NCBI RefSeq assembly: GCF_017086405.1
Contig: NZ_CP070973.1
Span: 2,822,739-2,886,738, forward strand
Reading direction: 5' to 3'
Origin: Mycobacterium gordonae
GTDB taxonomy: Bacteria > Actinomycetota > Actinomycetes > Mycobacteriales > Mycobacteriaceae
Length of the DNA: 64,000 nt
Position numbers and translations under genes: made by a program
Notes under the pieces: model-generated
The model's input: only the letters and a program-made list of their open reading frames with translations
Told to the model about the DNA's origin: nothing
The model's database searches: none
Shown here: piece by piece, positions 39,196 through 47,565 of the stretch
Layout: each line of letters opens with the position of its first letter
How positions within the stretch are numbered: position 1 is the stretch's first letter

Positions 39196-40073
39196 CCCAG
39201 GTCGTTGGTGTTGAACGTGTCGCACTTGTTGGGTTCGCCAGTGGAGTATCCGGCCGTGAACCACTTTTGGCGCTGCGCCGACGAGCCGTGCGTCCAGGAC
39301 TCCGGGTTGACACGACCGTTCACCTGCTGCTGGATCCGGTCGTCGCCCACCGACGCGGCCGCCGACAGGGCGTCTTGGATGTCCTTGTCGGTCAACGGCT
39401 GCAGGAACGGCTGGCCGGTGCTGTCCTGTTTGACGGTGGACGCGTAATGCGCCCACACCCCGGCGTAGCAGTCGGCCTGCAATTCGGTGCGTACCCCGCT
39501 GCCGGTGGCGCCCTGCGCTCCCGACTGGGCGCGTCCGAGCACGCCCAGCAGGTTCTGCGCGTGGTGCCCGTACTCATGGGCCACCACGTACTCTTCTGCG
39601 AAAGGTCCACCGCTGGAGCCGAATTGGGTCACCAACACCTGGAAGAAATCGGTGTCGAAGTAGGCCGTCTTGTCCGCCGGGCAGTAGAACGGCCCGACGT
39701 CGCTGCTGGCCGGACCGCATCCGGTGCTCACCTGGCCGCTGAACAGTCGTAGGCGCGGGCGGGTGTATTTAGGCATCAGCTGCTTCCACACCGCATCCAG
39801 CGAGTTGCTGGTGGCGACCACGCGGCATTGCACATATTTGTTGGCATCCGCGCCCGTCTTGCACCGGTTGAGGTCGAAACCGGGCGCCACGTTCTGGGAC
39901 GAGTCCAGCGGCTGCTGACTGATCACTCCGCCGGGATCCACGCCGAGCAGCATCGCCACCACCACCAGCAGCAACCCGCCGATACCCCCGCCGATGGCCA
40001 TCCTGCCCATCCCGCCGCCGCCCGAGGACGACGCGGAACTGGTGTCGATCTGCATACCCTCGTTGAAGGTCAT
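39192..40073 (-). CDS. YpfJ-family zinc metallopeptidase-like membrane protein
   Basis: 293 residues. A glycine/serine-rich cytoplasmic start is followed by one helix (about 25-45) and an external domain with the zinc motif HEYGHH (in EEYVVAHEYGHHAQ) and the downstream glutamate in RTELQADCYAGVWAHY. It matches the putative neutral zinc metallopeptidase family (Rv2575). Conserved cysteines (C71, C83, and the CGP and YCP pairs) may be disulphide-bonded. Its stop overlaps the P450 start. Confidence 0.92.
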   Translation of the reverse strand: MTFNEGMQIDTSSASSSGGGGMGRMAIGGGIGGLLLVVVAMLLGVDPGGVISQQPLDSSQNVAPGFDLNRCKTGADANKYVQCRVVATSNSLDAVWKQLMPKYTRPRLRLFSGQVSTGCGPASSDVGPFYCPADKTAYFDTDFFQVLVTQFGSSGGPFAEEYVVAHEYGHHAQNLLGVLGRAQSGAQGATGSGVRTELQADCYAGVWAHYASTVKQDSTGQPFLQPLTDKDIQDALSAAASVGDDRIQQQVNGRVNPESWTHGSSAQRQKWFTAGYSTGEPNKCDTFNTNDLG

Positions 40074-40116
40074 CGCACGCTCCCCGGGACTAGAGTTTTA
40101 TCCGCGCCGACACAGC

Positions 40117-40620
40117 CTATCGCTGCTGTGTGGCGGCGAATCGGGTGTCGGTGTAACTCCGCAGGTTGCGCAGGAACCGGCGCAACGCGAGGTTGAGCAG
40201 GGGGCCGAAGACCGCCATCCCCAGACCGGCGCCGCGGGCCGGCTGCTGCGCCATGGTCCAGGTGAGCCGGCAGCCGCCGGGGATCACCGCCACCCGGTAG
40301 TCCTCGGCGAACGCCGAGACCGCCCTGGTGGAGCATGCGTTGAACCGAAACGCCATGTGCGTGAACGGTTCCCAGGCAATGAACTCTTCGTCGCCGACAA
40401 TACCGCCGCGCATCTGCACGACGCGGGTGGTGCCGATGCCGCGGGGTTCCGGACTGGTCCAGGTGACCCTGGTGATCACCGTCGCCCACCGCGGCCAGGA
40501 CGTCGCGTCGCCCAGCACCTCGAAGAGCTGCTCGGGTGTGATGGCGAGGTCGACACTGTTGCGGAAGCGGTAGCGCGCCGTCTCGACGAAGCTCAGGTCG
40601 ACGCGTTCGCACGGGTGCAC
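40117..40620 (-). CDS. SRPBCC-fold protein (polyketide cyclase/dehydrase type)
   Basis: 167 residues, GTG start. The pattern is that of START/Bet v1-like ligand-binding proteins: SVDLAITPEQLFEVLGDATSWPRWATVITRVTW at the N-terminus, then paired strands and a long C-terminal helix. It probably binds a hydrophobic ligand; the function is unknown. It lies between the protease and the ketopantoate reductase-like gene, all on the minus strand, as for Rv2574. Confidence 0.85.
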   Translation of the reverse strand: MHPCERVDLSFVETARYRFRNSVDLAITPEQLFEVLGDATSWPRWATVITRVTWTSPEPRGIGTTRVVQMRGGIVGDEEFIAWEPFTHMAFRFNACSTRAVSAFAEDYRVAVIPGGCRLTWTMAQQPARGAGLGMAVFGPLLNLALRRFLRNLRSYTDTRFAATQQR

Positions 40621-40630
40621 GGATCAGACA

Positions 40631-41518
40631 CTATCCGGGGCCGTCGCTAGCGGCGGCCAGCAGCGGCACCAGTACGTCGCTGATCGGGGTTTGCAAACCG
40701 TGCGCCCGGGCTTTGCGGACGATCACCCCGTTGCGCAGATCCCATTCCATCCGGCGGTGAGCTTCCCGGTCGGCCAGGATCGAGGTGCCCATGTCTTCGG
40801 GGACCACCCGAAAAGACTCGACCAGGTGCTCCACCACGTCGTCGCCGAGTTGAGCCCCTTCGGCGCGCGCCACCGCCAGGCATTCCATCATGTACCGGCG
40901 GCCCAGCTCGGCCACGTCGTCCCGGCGGAACATGCCGGAGCGTCGCCCGGACAACGCCATCAGCCCGGCCAGAGCGTTGATCAGCAGTTTGCGCCAGTTC
41001 ACGGTGACAAAGTCGGGGTCGCAGTCCACCTGGCAGCCCGCGTCACGCAGCAGCTCGGCGAACGACTCGGCCGCGGGCCCGGTGGGCAGCACCAGCGCGG
41101 CCGCACCACGCAATCGCACCCATCCGCCTGGTTGGGTCTCCGCCGAGAACCACACGCTGCCGGGAATGACATGCGCGGTCGGGCACCGCGGCGCGACCTG
41201 TTCGACCTGTTCGACACCGTTCTGCAGCACGGCGACGACGGTGTTCTCGTCGCACAGCCGGGCCAGCCAGCCCGCCGCGGCCTCGTTCTGGGTGGCCTTG
41301 ACTGCCAGTATCAGCACGTCCACCGGTCCGCGGACGGCATCGGGATCGGTGTGTACCGGGCCGGGCACCACGATGGGTTCGGCGTCGTCCGGACGCAGTT
41401 CGATGCCGTCCCGCGGGCTGTGGCCGCAGAGCAGTACGCGATGGCCGGCCCGGTGCAGCAGCGCCGCCACCGTCGTGCCGACGGCGCCGGGACCCACGAG
41501 TGCGATAGCAGTAGCAAT
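40631..41518 (-). CDS. 2-dehydropantoate 2-reductase family protein (PanE/ApbA), apparent ATT start
   Basis: About 295 residues. The N-terminal Rossmann motif is IALVGPGAVGTTVAALLH, then AVKATQNEAAAGWL and AVLQNGVEQVEQ; the C-terminal helical domain has the catalytic-type lysine in NWRKLLINALAG. It likely reduces ketopantoate or a related keto acid with NADPH. The only standard start, GTG at 41497, would cut off the first strand of the NADPH site. In frame, an ATT at 41518 begins x-ATAIALVG, as the M. tuberculosis homologue does with ATG. A TACTTT minus-10 element lies exactly six bases upstream, fitting a leaderless start at this ATT. Confidence 0.85.
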   Translation of the reverse strand: MATAIALVGPGAVGTTVAALLHRAGHRVLLCGHSPRDGIELRPDDAEPIVVPGPVHTDPDAVRGPVDVLILAVKATQNEAAAGWLARLCDENTVVAVLQNGVEQVEQVAPRCPTAHVIPGSVWFSAETQPGGWVRLRGAAALVLPTGPAAESFAELLRDAGCQVDCDPDFVTVNWRKLLINALAGLMALSGRRSGMFRRDDVAELGRRYMMECLAVARAEGAQLGDDVVEHLVESFRVVPEDMGTSILADREAHRRMEWDLRNGVIVRKARAHGLQTPISDVLVPLLAAASDGPG

Positions 41519-41524
41519 GCGGCA

Positions 41525-41530
41525 AAAGTA
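41525..41530 (-). promoter_or_regulatory. Minus-10 element for a leaderless PanE-like transcript
   Basis: On the minus strand TACTTT (TANNNT pattern) is followed by six bases and then the ATT at 41518, the usual geometry of mycobacterial leaderless starts. Confidence 0.5.
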
Positions 41531-41561
41531 CCGGGTGACATGGGCGAGGGAACCGGGCCAC

Positions 41562-41567
41562 TAGACT
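41562..41567 (+). promoter_or_regulatory. Minus-10 element of aspS
   Basis: TAGACT fits TANNNT and lies 35 bases before the aspS GTG, which has an AAAGGAG ribosome site. Confidence 0.5.
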
Positions 41568-41602
41568 GAGCAGTCAATCTGACCCGGTGTAAAGGAGTAT
41601 TT

Positions 41603-43378
41603 GTGCTGCGCAGCCACGCCGCGGGTTCGCTTCGGGAAGGCGATGCCGGGCAGCAGGTGACCCTGGCCGGGTGGGTGGCCCGCCGCCGAGACCACGGTGG
41701 CGTCATCTTCATCGACCTGCGCGACGCCTCCGGCGTGTCGCAGGTGGTGTTCCGCGAGTCTGAGGTGTTGGCCCAGGCGCACCGGCTGCGCTCGGAGTTC
41801 TGCGTCGCGGTCACCGGTGTGGTGGAGATCCGCCCCGAGGGCAACGCCAACCCCGACATCGCCACCGGCGATATCGAGGTCAACGCGACGTCGCTGACCG
41901 TACTCGGGGAATCCGCCCCGCTGCCGTTTCAGCTCGACGAGCCGGCGGGGGAGGAGCTGCGGCTGAAGTACCGGTACCTGGATCTACGACGCGAGGGTCC
42001 GGCTGGGGCGATCCGGTTGCGCTCCAAGGTCAATGCCGCTGCCCGCGAGGTGCTGGGGCGGCACGACTTCGTGGAGATCGAGACACCGACCATCACCCGC
42101 TCGACGCCGGAGGGGGCGCGCGACTTCCTGGTGCCGGCGCGGCTGCACCCCGGGTCCTTCTACGCGTTGCCGCAGAGCCCGCAGCTGTTCAAGCAGCTGC
42201 TGATGGTGGCCGGGATGGAGCGCTACTACCAGATCGCGCGCTGCTATCGCGACGAGGATTTCCGTGCCGACCGCCAGCCCGAATTCACCCAGCTTGACGT
42301 GGAGCTCAGCTTCGTCGACGTCGAGGACGTCATCTCGGTCTCCGAAGAGATCCTGTCCGCGCTGTGGGCGCTGATCGGCTATCAGATTCCGACTCCCATC
42401 CCGCGGATGACCTACGGCGACGCGATGCGCCGCTATGGTTCCGACAAGCCCGACCTGCGGTTCGCCCTGGAGCTGGTTGAGTGCGCCGAGTTCTTCAAGG
42501 ACACCACTTTCCGGGTGTTCCAGGCGCCCTATATCGGCGCCGTCGTAATGCCCGGTGGCGCTTCGCAGCCGCGCCGCACGCTGGACGGCTGGCAGGAGTG
42601 GGCCAAGCAGCGCGGCCATCGCGGCCTGGCCTACGTACTGGTCGGCGAGGACGGGACGCTGGGTGGCCCGGTGGCCAAGAACCTGTCCGACGCCGAACGC
42701 GACGGCCTGGCCGCCCACGTCGGCGCCGAGCCCGGAGACTGCATCTTCTTCTCGGCCGGGCCGGTGAAGACGTCCCGGGCGCTGCTGGGCGCGGCGCGCG
42801 TGGAGATCGCGCACCGGCTGGGGCTGATCGACCCGGCCGCGTGGGCGTTCGTGTGGATCGTCGACCCGCCGTTGTTCGAGCCCGCCGAGGATGCCACCGC
42901 CTCGGGCGATGTGGCGGTGGGCGCCGGGGCGTGGACGGCGGTGCACCACGCATTCACCTCGCCCAAACGCGAGCACCAGGACCGCATCGAGGCCGACCCG
43001 GGCGCCGTGCTGGCCGATGCCTACGACATCGTTTGCAACGGCAACGAGATCGGTGGCGGTTCGATCCGTATCCACCGTCGCGACATCCAGGAACGGGTGT
43101 TCGCGGTGATGGGTCTGGACCAGGCCGAGGCCGAAGAGAAGTTCGGATTTCTGTTGGAGGCGTTTACCTTCGGCGCTCCGCCGCACGGCGGGATCGCGTT
43201 CGGGTGGGACCGGATCAACGCGCTGCTGTCCCGCGTCGACTCGATTCGCGAGGTGATCGCATTCCCCAAGACCGGTGGGGGCGTCGACCCGCTGACCGAC
43301 GCTCCGGCGCCGATCACGGCCCAGCAGCGCAAGGAGTCGGGAATAGACTTCAAACCCAAGCTGCTTGACCAAGCATGA
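41603..43378 (+). CDS. aspS: Aspartyl-tRNA synthetase
   Basis: 591 residues, GTG start with an AAAGGAG site. The N-terminal OB anticodon-binding domain (about 1-110) contains [19 protein letters not shown]. Class II motifs follow: motif 2 in [22 protein letters not shown], the bacterial-type insertion domain (about 290-430), and motif 3 in [14 protein letters not shown]. Mycobacterial AspRS often also charges tRNA-Asn, with GatCAB correcting the product; this cannot be decided here. The stop overlaps the next gene (ATGA). Confidence 0.98.
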   Translation: MLRSHAAGSLREGDAGQQVTLAGWVARRRDHGGVIFIDLRDASGVSQVVFRESEVLAQAHRLRSEFCVAVTGVVEIRPEGNANPDIATGDIEVNATSLTVLGESAPLPFQLDEPAGEELRLKYRYLDLRREGPAGAIRLRSKVNAAAREVLGRHDFVEIETPTITRSTPEGARDFLVPARLHPGSFYALPQSPQLFKQLLMVAGMERYYQIARCYRDEDFRADRQPEFTQLDVELSFVDVEDVISVSEEILSALWALIGYQIPTPIPRMTYGDAMRRYGSDKPDLRFALELVECAEFFKDTTFRVFQAPYIGAVVMPGGASQPRRTLDGWQEWAKQRGHRGLAYVLVGEDGTLGGPVAKNLSDAERDGLAAHVGAEPGDCIFFSAGPVKTSRALLGAARVEIAHRLGLIDPAAWAFVWIVDPPLFEPAEDATASGDVAVGAGAWTAVHHAFTSPKREHQDRIEADPGAVLADAYDIVCNGNEIGGGSIRIHRRDIQERVFAVMGLDQAEAEEKFGFLLEAFTFGAPPHGGIAFGWDRINALLSRVDSIREVIAFPKTGGGVDPLTDAPAPITAQQRKESGIDFKPKLLDQA

Positions 43379-43806
43379 CTGACATGCCGGATACCGACAC
43401 CATCAAGGCTTTCAACACCGCCATCGTCGACGAGTTCCGGTCCCACGGCGGCAAAGTCGGCGGCCAGTTCGCCGATGCCGATCTGCTGCTACTCACCACC
43501 ACCGGCGCCAAGTCGGGTGAGCGACGCCTGTCCCCGCTGGCGTACTTCACCGTCGGCGGCAAGCTGATCATCATCGGGTCGTTCGCCGGGGCGCCGGTCA
43601 GCCCGGCGTGGGTGCACAACCTGCGGGCCGATCCCGCCGCACACGTCGAGATCGGCACCGAGGCCTTCGAGGTGACCGCGCACGAGCTGGACCGAGCCGA
43701 GCGCGACACCATCTTCGCTGAGATCGCCGCCGCCGCGCCCGGGTTCGCCGAGTACCAGGCGAAGACCAGCCGGGTCATCCCACTGTTCGAGTTGCGGCGC
43801 GTCTGA
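43375..43806 (+). CDS. Deazaflavin (F420)-dependent nitroreductase family protein
   Basis: 143 residues, overlapping the aspS stop by four bases. The sequence has the split-barrel pattern of the Ddn family: [41 protein letters not shown] and the C-terminal [17 protein letters not shown]. Relatives use coenzyme F420H2 to reduce quinones or nitro compounds. I do not recall this gene behind aspS in M. tuberculosis; the overlap suggests co-expression with aspS. Confidence 0.9.
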   Translation: MTDMPDTDTIKAFNTAIVDEFRSHGGKVGGQFADADLLLLTTTGAKSGERRLSPLAYFTVGGKLIIIGSFAGAPVSPAWVHNLRADPAAHVEIGTEAFEVTAHELDRAERDTIFAEIAAAAPGFAEYQAKTSRVIPLFELRRV

Positions 43807-43939
43807 GTCGTTGACGCGGGCTGTCGCAGCGCGACGCCGCGGACGCGGCAGCGTGATTGACCTCGCAGGAGACGTCGGACTCGAGGCGGGGCCGCGGGCC
43901 GCGCGTGTGAGGCCCTGACCGGGCGATTAGATAGGCGTC

Positions 43940-44992
43940 ATGAGCACTTCGTTGCGCAACGGCGCCGCGGCCGGTGGCCGCGAGGCCGCGAGGCGGCTGC
44001 GCGTCGCGTTGTGGCCGATCATGCAGACATCGGCGGCCGCGGGTGTCGCGTGGTACCTCACCCATGACGTGCTGGCCCACCCGCAGCCGTTCTTCGCGCC
44101 GATCTCCGCCGTCGTGTGCATGTCGGCGACCAACGTGCTGCGCGCTCGGCGGGCCGCGCAGATGATCGTCGGCGTCACGCTGGGCATCGTGGTCGGCGGT
44201 GTGGTCGAGGCGGTGCTGGGCAACGGTTGGCTCGCCTTCAGCGTGACGGTGTTGGTCGCGCTCAGTTTCGCGGTGCTGATCGGCCGGGGCTTCATCGCGC
44301 AGGGTCTGATGTTCGTCAACCAGTCGGCAGTGTCCGCGATTCTGGTGCTGGTCTTCGCGCACAGCGGGGGACTGGTGGCAGAGCGACTTTTCGACGCGTT
44401 GATCGGTGGTGGTCTGGCTTTCGTGTTCAGCATTCTGCTGTTTCCGGCCAACCCGGTGACGGTGCTGACCGCCGCGCGTGCGAGCGTGCTGACGGCCCTG
44501 CACGACACCCTCGTCCAGATTGCCTTGGTGATCAACGATCCCGAGCGCGCCGACCCCGAGTGGCCGCTCAGCTGCGTCGACCAGTTGCACAACCAGTTGG
44601 GTGGCCTCATTGAGGCCCGCAGCACGGCCCGGTTGATCGTCCGCAGAGCGCCGTTGCGTGTCGCGATGCGCGACACCATCGCCACCGTCGACCACCACGC
44701 CGCGCGACTCGGTCTACTGGCCGGCACGGTGTTGCAGCTGGCCAGGACGATCACCCCGCCCGTTGACGATCAGCTGGCCGAACCACTGCACGCTGCGGTC
44801 GGCGAACTGGCCCAGGCGGTTTCGGCGGCCGATACGGACGCGGCGACGGCCTGCGCGCATCTGGCCGCGGCCGGCAATCACGCCGGCCGACTCGCATCCG
44901 CGGCCCGGGACCGATCCGAGGTCGTGCTCGCCGAGATTGTCCGAACCTGCGTCGGGGACCTGCAGGAGGTCATCGACTGTCCCGGCCCGTGA
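43940..44992 (+). CDS. FUSC/aromatic acid exporter-type membrane protein, copy 1
   Basis: 350 residues. The N-terminal half has about six hydrophobic segments, starting ALWPIMQTSAAAGVAWYL and FFAPISAVVCMSATNVLRARRAAQM; the C-terminal half is a soluble helical domain with QLHNQLGGLIEARSTARLI. This is the FUSC fold of aromatic-acid or efflux transporters. The gene is the positional match of Rv2571c. A closely related copy lies at 45473, and the two genes enclose a YjbR gene. Confidence 0.88.
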   Translation: MSTSLRNGAAAGGREAARRLRVALWPIMQTSAAAGVAWYLTHDVLAHPQPFFAPISAVVCMSATNVLRARRAAQMIVGVTLGIVVGGVVEAVLGNGWLAFSVTVLVALSFAVLIGRGFIAQGLMFVNQSAVSAILVLVFAHSGGLVAERLFDALIGGGLAFVFSILLFPANPVTVLTAARASVLTALHDTLVQIALVINDPERADPEWPLSCVDQLHNQLGGLIEARSTARLIVRRAPLRVAMRDTIATVDHHAARLGLLAGTVLQLARTITPPVDDQLAEPLHAAVGELAQAVSAADTDAATACAHLAAAGNHAGRLASAARDRSEVVLAEIVRTCVGDLQEVIDCPGP

Positions 44993-44995
44993 CCG

Positions 44996-45385
44996 TCACC
45001 GCGAGTCGGCCAGAAACTCCTTGACCAGCTGCTTGGGCGCCTGTGCCAGCCACGCGTCGGTGATCAGCTCCCGCAGGTCACCGACGGCGATCTTGGCCAG
45101 CCTGACCAGCACCGCCGGGTAACCGTCGAAATGCGGAGTGGTGAAATACACCGCCGGCTCGTCGGCAACCAGCGCGAACTTCACGCCCTCATCCGGTACC
45201 CGCACGCCGAGAATGTCGCCCGACGGCGGCTGCACCCCGGCGCGGGTCAGCGCTTCGATATCGGATTTGCGCAGCGGCCGCTCCCACGCCATCAACTTCT
45301 TGCCCACCCGCCAGTCGCGCGGTGACCGCTCGGCGGTCAATGGCAGCTCACCGACGATGCGGGCCACGTCGTCCCAGGTGGCCAC
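44996..45385 (-). CDS. MmcQ/YjbR family protein
   Basis: 129 residues, GTG start. The protein matches the YjbR fold by WRVGKKLMAWERPLRKSDIEAL, KFALVADEPAVYFTTPHFDGYPAVLVRL and the final WLAQAPKQLVKEF. YjbR proteins are small DNA-binding-like proteins of uncertain role. It corresponds to Rv2570. Its stop lies three bases from the stop of the first FUSC gene, in convergent orientation. Confidence 0.88.
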   Translation of the reverse strand: MATWDDVARIVGELPLTAERSPRDWRVGKKLMAWERPLRKSDIEALTRAGVQPPSGDILGVRVPDEGVKFALVADEPAVYFTTPHFDGYPAVLVRLAKIAVGDLRELITDAWLAQAPKQLVKEFLADSR

Positions 45386-45472
45386 GTTCCCATTGTGCGC
45401 CCCAAACGCCCAGCTCGGCGCGTTATCCCTAAAAGGCCCGGGTTCGGGTGCGCGCTGGGGTAAGTAACCCTC

Positions 45473-46519
45473 ATGAGCACTTCGCTGCTGGCCAGGGCGT
45501 CACACACCGGTCTCTCGTCGGTACGACGGCTGCGCTCGGTCCTCTGGCCCATCACCCAGACATCCGTCGCGGCGGGCCTCGCGTGGTACATCGCCCATCG
45601 ATTACTCGGTGAGCCCGAGCCGATCTTTGCCCCGCTGACGGCGGTGGTGAGTCTCTCGGCCACCAACATGGTGCGGGCGCGCCGCGCCGGGCAGATGATC
45701 GTCGGCGTCGTGCTGGGAATCCTGCTCGGCGACCAGGTGGTGGGCATGTTGGGCGTCCGGGCGATCACGATCGGCCTCGCGGTTCTGTTCTCGCTCTCGG
45801 TCGCGGTGCTGATCGGGCGCGGGTTCTTTGCTCAAGGTGTGACGTTCTTTAACCAAACCGCCTCGGCCGCAGTGCTTGTCGTGGTGTTTGCCCATCAGGG
45901 CAGCGTGGTGAACGAACGGATCGTCGACGTGCTGATCGGCGGCGGTCTGGCGCTGGTGTTCAGCATGCTGCTGTTTCCGGTCAACCCGGTCACGGTGCTC
46001 AGCAACGCCCGGGCCGGGGTGCTGGCGGCGCTGCGCGACATCCTCGCCCAGGTTGTCGATGCCGCGAGCCGCCCCGACGGCCTCGACGCCGACTGGCAGT
46101 TGCCGGCATTCGATCAACTGCACCACCAGCTGGGCAGGCTGATCGAGGCGCGGAGCACCGCACGGATGGTGACTCAGCGGTCCCCGCGACGATGGTCGGC
46201 GCGCGGCGTCATCCGTGACGCCGATCGGCAGGCCGCCAAGCTGGGCCTCCTCGCGGCGTGTGTCCTGCATCTGGCCCGTGCGGTCACACCCGCGCTCGCC
46301 CAGTGGAATCCGCCGGCCCTGCAGGACGCCATCATTGACCTCGCGGCCGGGATCGCACTGGCCGACGCCGATCCACGAGCTGCGACCGTGCACGCCGTGT
46401 CCGCTCGGCACTATGTGGTGGATCTGCACGCAGCGGCCGCCACCACGGGCCAGACGGTCCTCGTCGCCCTCGTCGAGTCCTGCATTGACGACTTGCAGCA
46501 GGTGATCCCGGCCGGTTGA
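45473..46519 (+). CDS. FUSC/aromatic acid exporter-type membrane protein, copy 2
   Basis: 348 residues, clearly paralogous to the protein at 43940. Shared stretches include the MSTSL start, LWPI-QTS-AAG-AWY, ALVFSMLLFPVNPVTVL and LHHQLGRLIEARSTARM, and the proteins align over full length with almost no gaps. About six hydrophobic segments precede a soluble helical domain. It probably arose by local duplication of the FUSC gene around the YjbR gene. An IS481 remnant follows directly. Confidence 0.88.
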   Translation: MSTSLLARASHTGLSSVRRLRSVLWPITQTSVAAGLAWYIAHRLLGEPEPIFAPLTAVVSLSATNMVRARRAGQMIVGVVLGILLGDQVVGMLGVRAITIGLAVLFSLSVAVLIGRGFFAQGVTFFNQTASAAVLVVVFAHQGSVVNERIVDVLIGGGLALVFSMLLFPVNPVTVLSNARAGVLAALRDILAQVVDAASRPDGLDADWQLPAFDQLHHQLGRLIEARSTARMVTQRSPRRWSARGVIRDADRQAAKLGLLAACVLHLARAVTPALAQWNPPALQDAIIDLAAGIALADADPRAATVHAVSARHYVVDLHAAAATTGQTVLVALVESCIDDLQQVIPAG

Positions 46520-46561
46520 GCGCTGTGCTGACCACGGACGTTGGTGACGGCGTGGCGTCGT

Positions 46562-47111
46562 GACATGACGAAGACCTCCGAGTGAAGTGCGAGCTGTCTA
46601 GGAACGCATTGCTCACCTCGGAGGTCTTCATGTCCCACCGTAATGCCCCATTGTCGGAAACTGGCCGTCTGCGACTGGCCCGTTGTGTGGTCGATCAGAA
46701 CTGGCCGTTGCGCCGAGCCGCCGAACGCTTCCAGGTTTCGGTCACCACAGCGGCTCGCTGGGCCGGTCGCTACCGCGAATTAGGTGAGGCCGGGATGGCC
46801 GACCGCAGTTCACGACCGTGTTGACCGACAACGGATCCTGCTACCGCTCTCACGCATTTCGTGACGTCCTGGGCGACATCGAACATCGCCGCACCCGTCC
46901 CTACCGGCCCCAGACCAACGGCAAAGTCGAGCGGTTCCACCGCACGCTGGCCGACGAATGGGCCTATGCCCGCCTCTACACGAGCGATGCCCAGCGATGC
47001 GACGAATTCCCCAAGTGGCTGCACACCTACAATCACCACCGCGGCCACACCGCACTCGGCGGCCAACCACCCGCCAGCCGCATACCTAACCTCTCAGGTC
47101 AGTACAGCTGA
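46562..47111 (+). mobile_element. IS481-family insertion sequence remnant with internal deletion
   Basis: The N-terminal part, from the ATG at 46630 (MSHRNAPLSETGRLRLARCVVDQ), is the helix-turn-helix domain of an IS481 transposase up to ADRSSRP. It then jumps at about 46815 to the DDE part (LTDNGSCYRSHAFRDVLGD ... KVERFHRTL ... YNHHRGHTALGGQPPASR), in another frame. About 200 residues including the first catalytic aspartate are missing. An inverted repeat with arms GACATGA..AGACCTCCGAG (46562-46582) and CTCGGAGGTCTTCATGTC (46617-46634) surrounds the start. The element cannot transpose. Confidence 0.9.
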
Positions 47112-47471
47112 TGCAGTGATCTCACCCAGGCGAAGCAGCCGAGTCAGATGAGCGGCATCCCGCGCATCGGTCTTGACCCGATCCCCAGCCGGGCGGATCA
47201 ATTTCGACGGCGCGGCAACCGTGCACTCGATGTCAGCTTCGGCCAACGCACGGGCCAACCCGAAACCCGTCGGACCCGCCTCATCAGCGACCCTGACCGG
47301 GCCAGGCAGCCTATGCAACCAATCCAGGATCTCGGCTTGATCCGGACACAACCGTGCCCGCTCAACGCGACCCGTCTGTTCATCGAATGCATGCGCAACC
47401 ACCGAAAGTGCGTGCACGTCCAACCCGACACTCGTACCGTTGAAACTCACCGGAGGCCTCCTGATCTGCAA
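47110..47471 (-). mobile_element. IS110-family transposase, 5' fragment
   Basis: About 120 codons of an IS110 DEDD transposase: FNGTSVGLDVHALSVVAHAFDE with the first catalytic Asp, then RVADEAGPTGFGLARAL and KLIRPAGDRVKTDARDAAHLTRLLRLGEITA. The frame stops just where the IS481 remnant ends, so the C-terminal two thirds were lost at that junction. The order implies that the IS481 element inserted into, or recombined with, an older IS110 copy. Confidence 0.88.
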
Positions 47472-47532
47472 CTGTGGCTCTACCAGTGCGAGTGTTCACT
47501 CGACACCGGCAACCCACGACCGATTGCAGCCC

Positions 47533-47547
47533 GAGGCCTTCGGCCTC
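47533..47547 (-). terminator. Hairpin downstream of the lipase-like gene
   Basis: GAGGCC-TTC-GGCCTC forms a short, very stable hairpin 18 bases beyond the stop of the minus-strand gene at 47566. No U tract follows. Confidence 0.45.
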
Positions 47548-47565
47548 AAGTCGCCTCCATACCGT

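Noticed and set aside
38735..39313. Minus-strand open frame overlapping the P450 and protease junction
   Set aside because: It is an alternative frame of the P450 and protease genes, both of which have clear family motifs.
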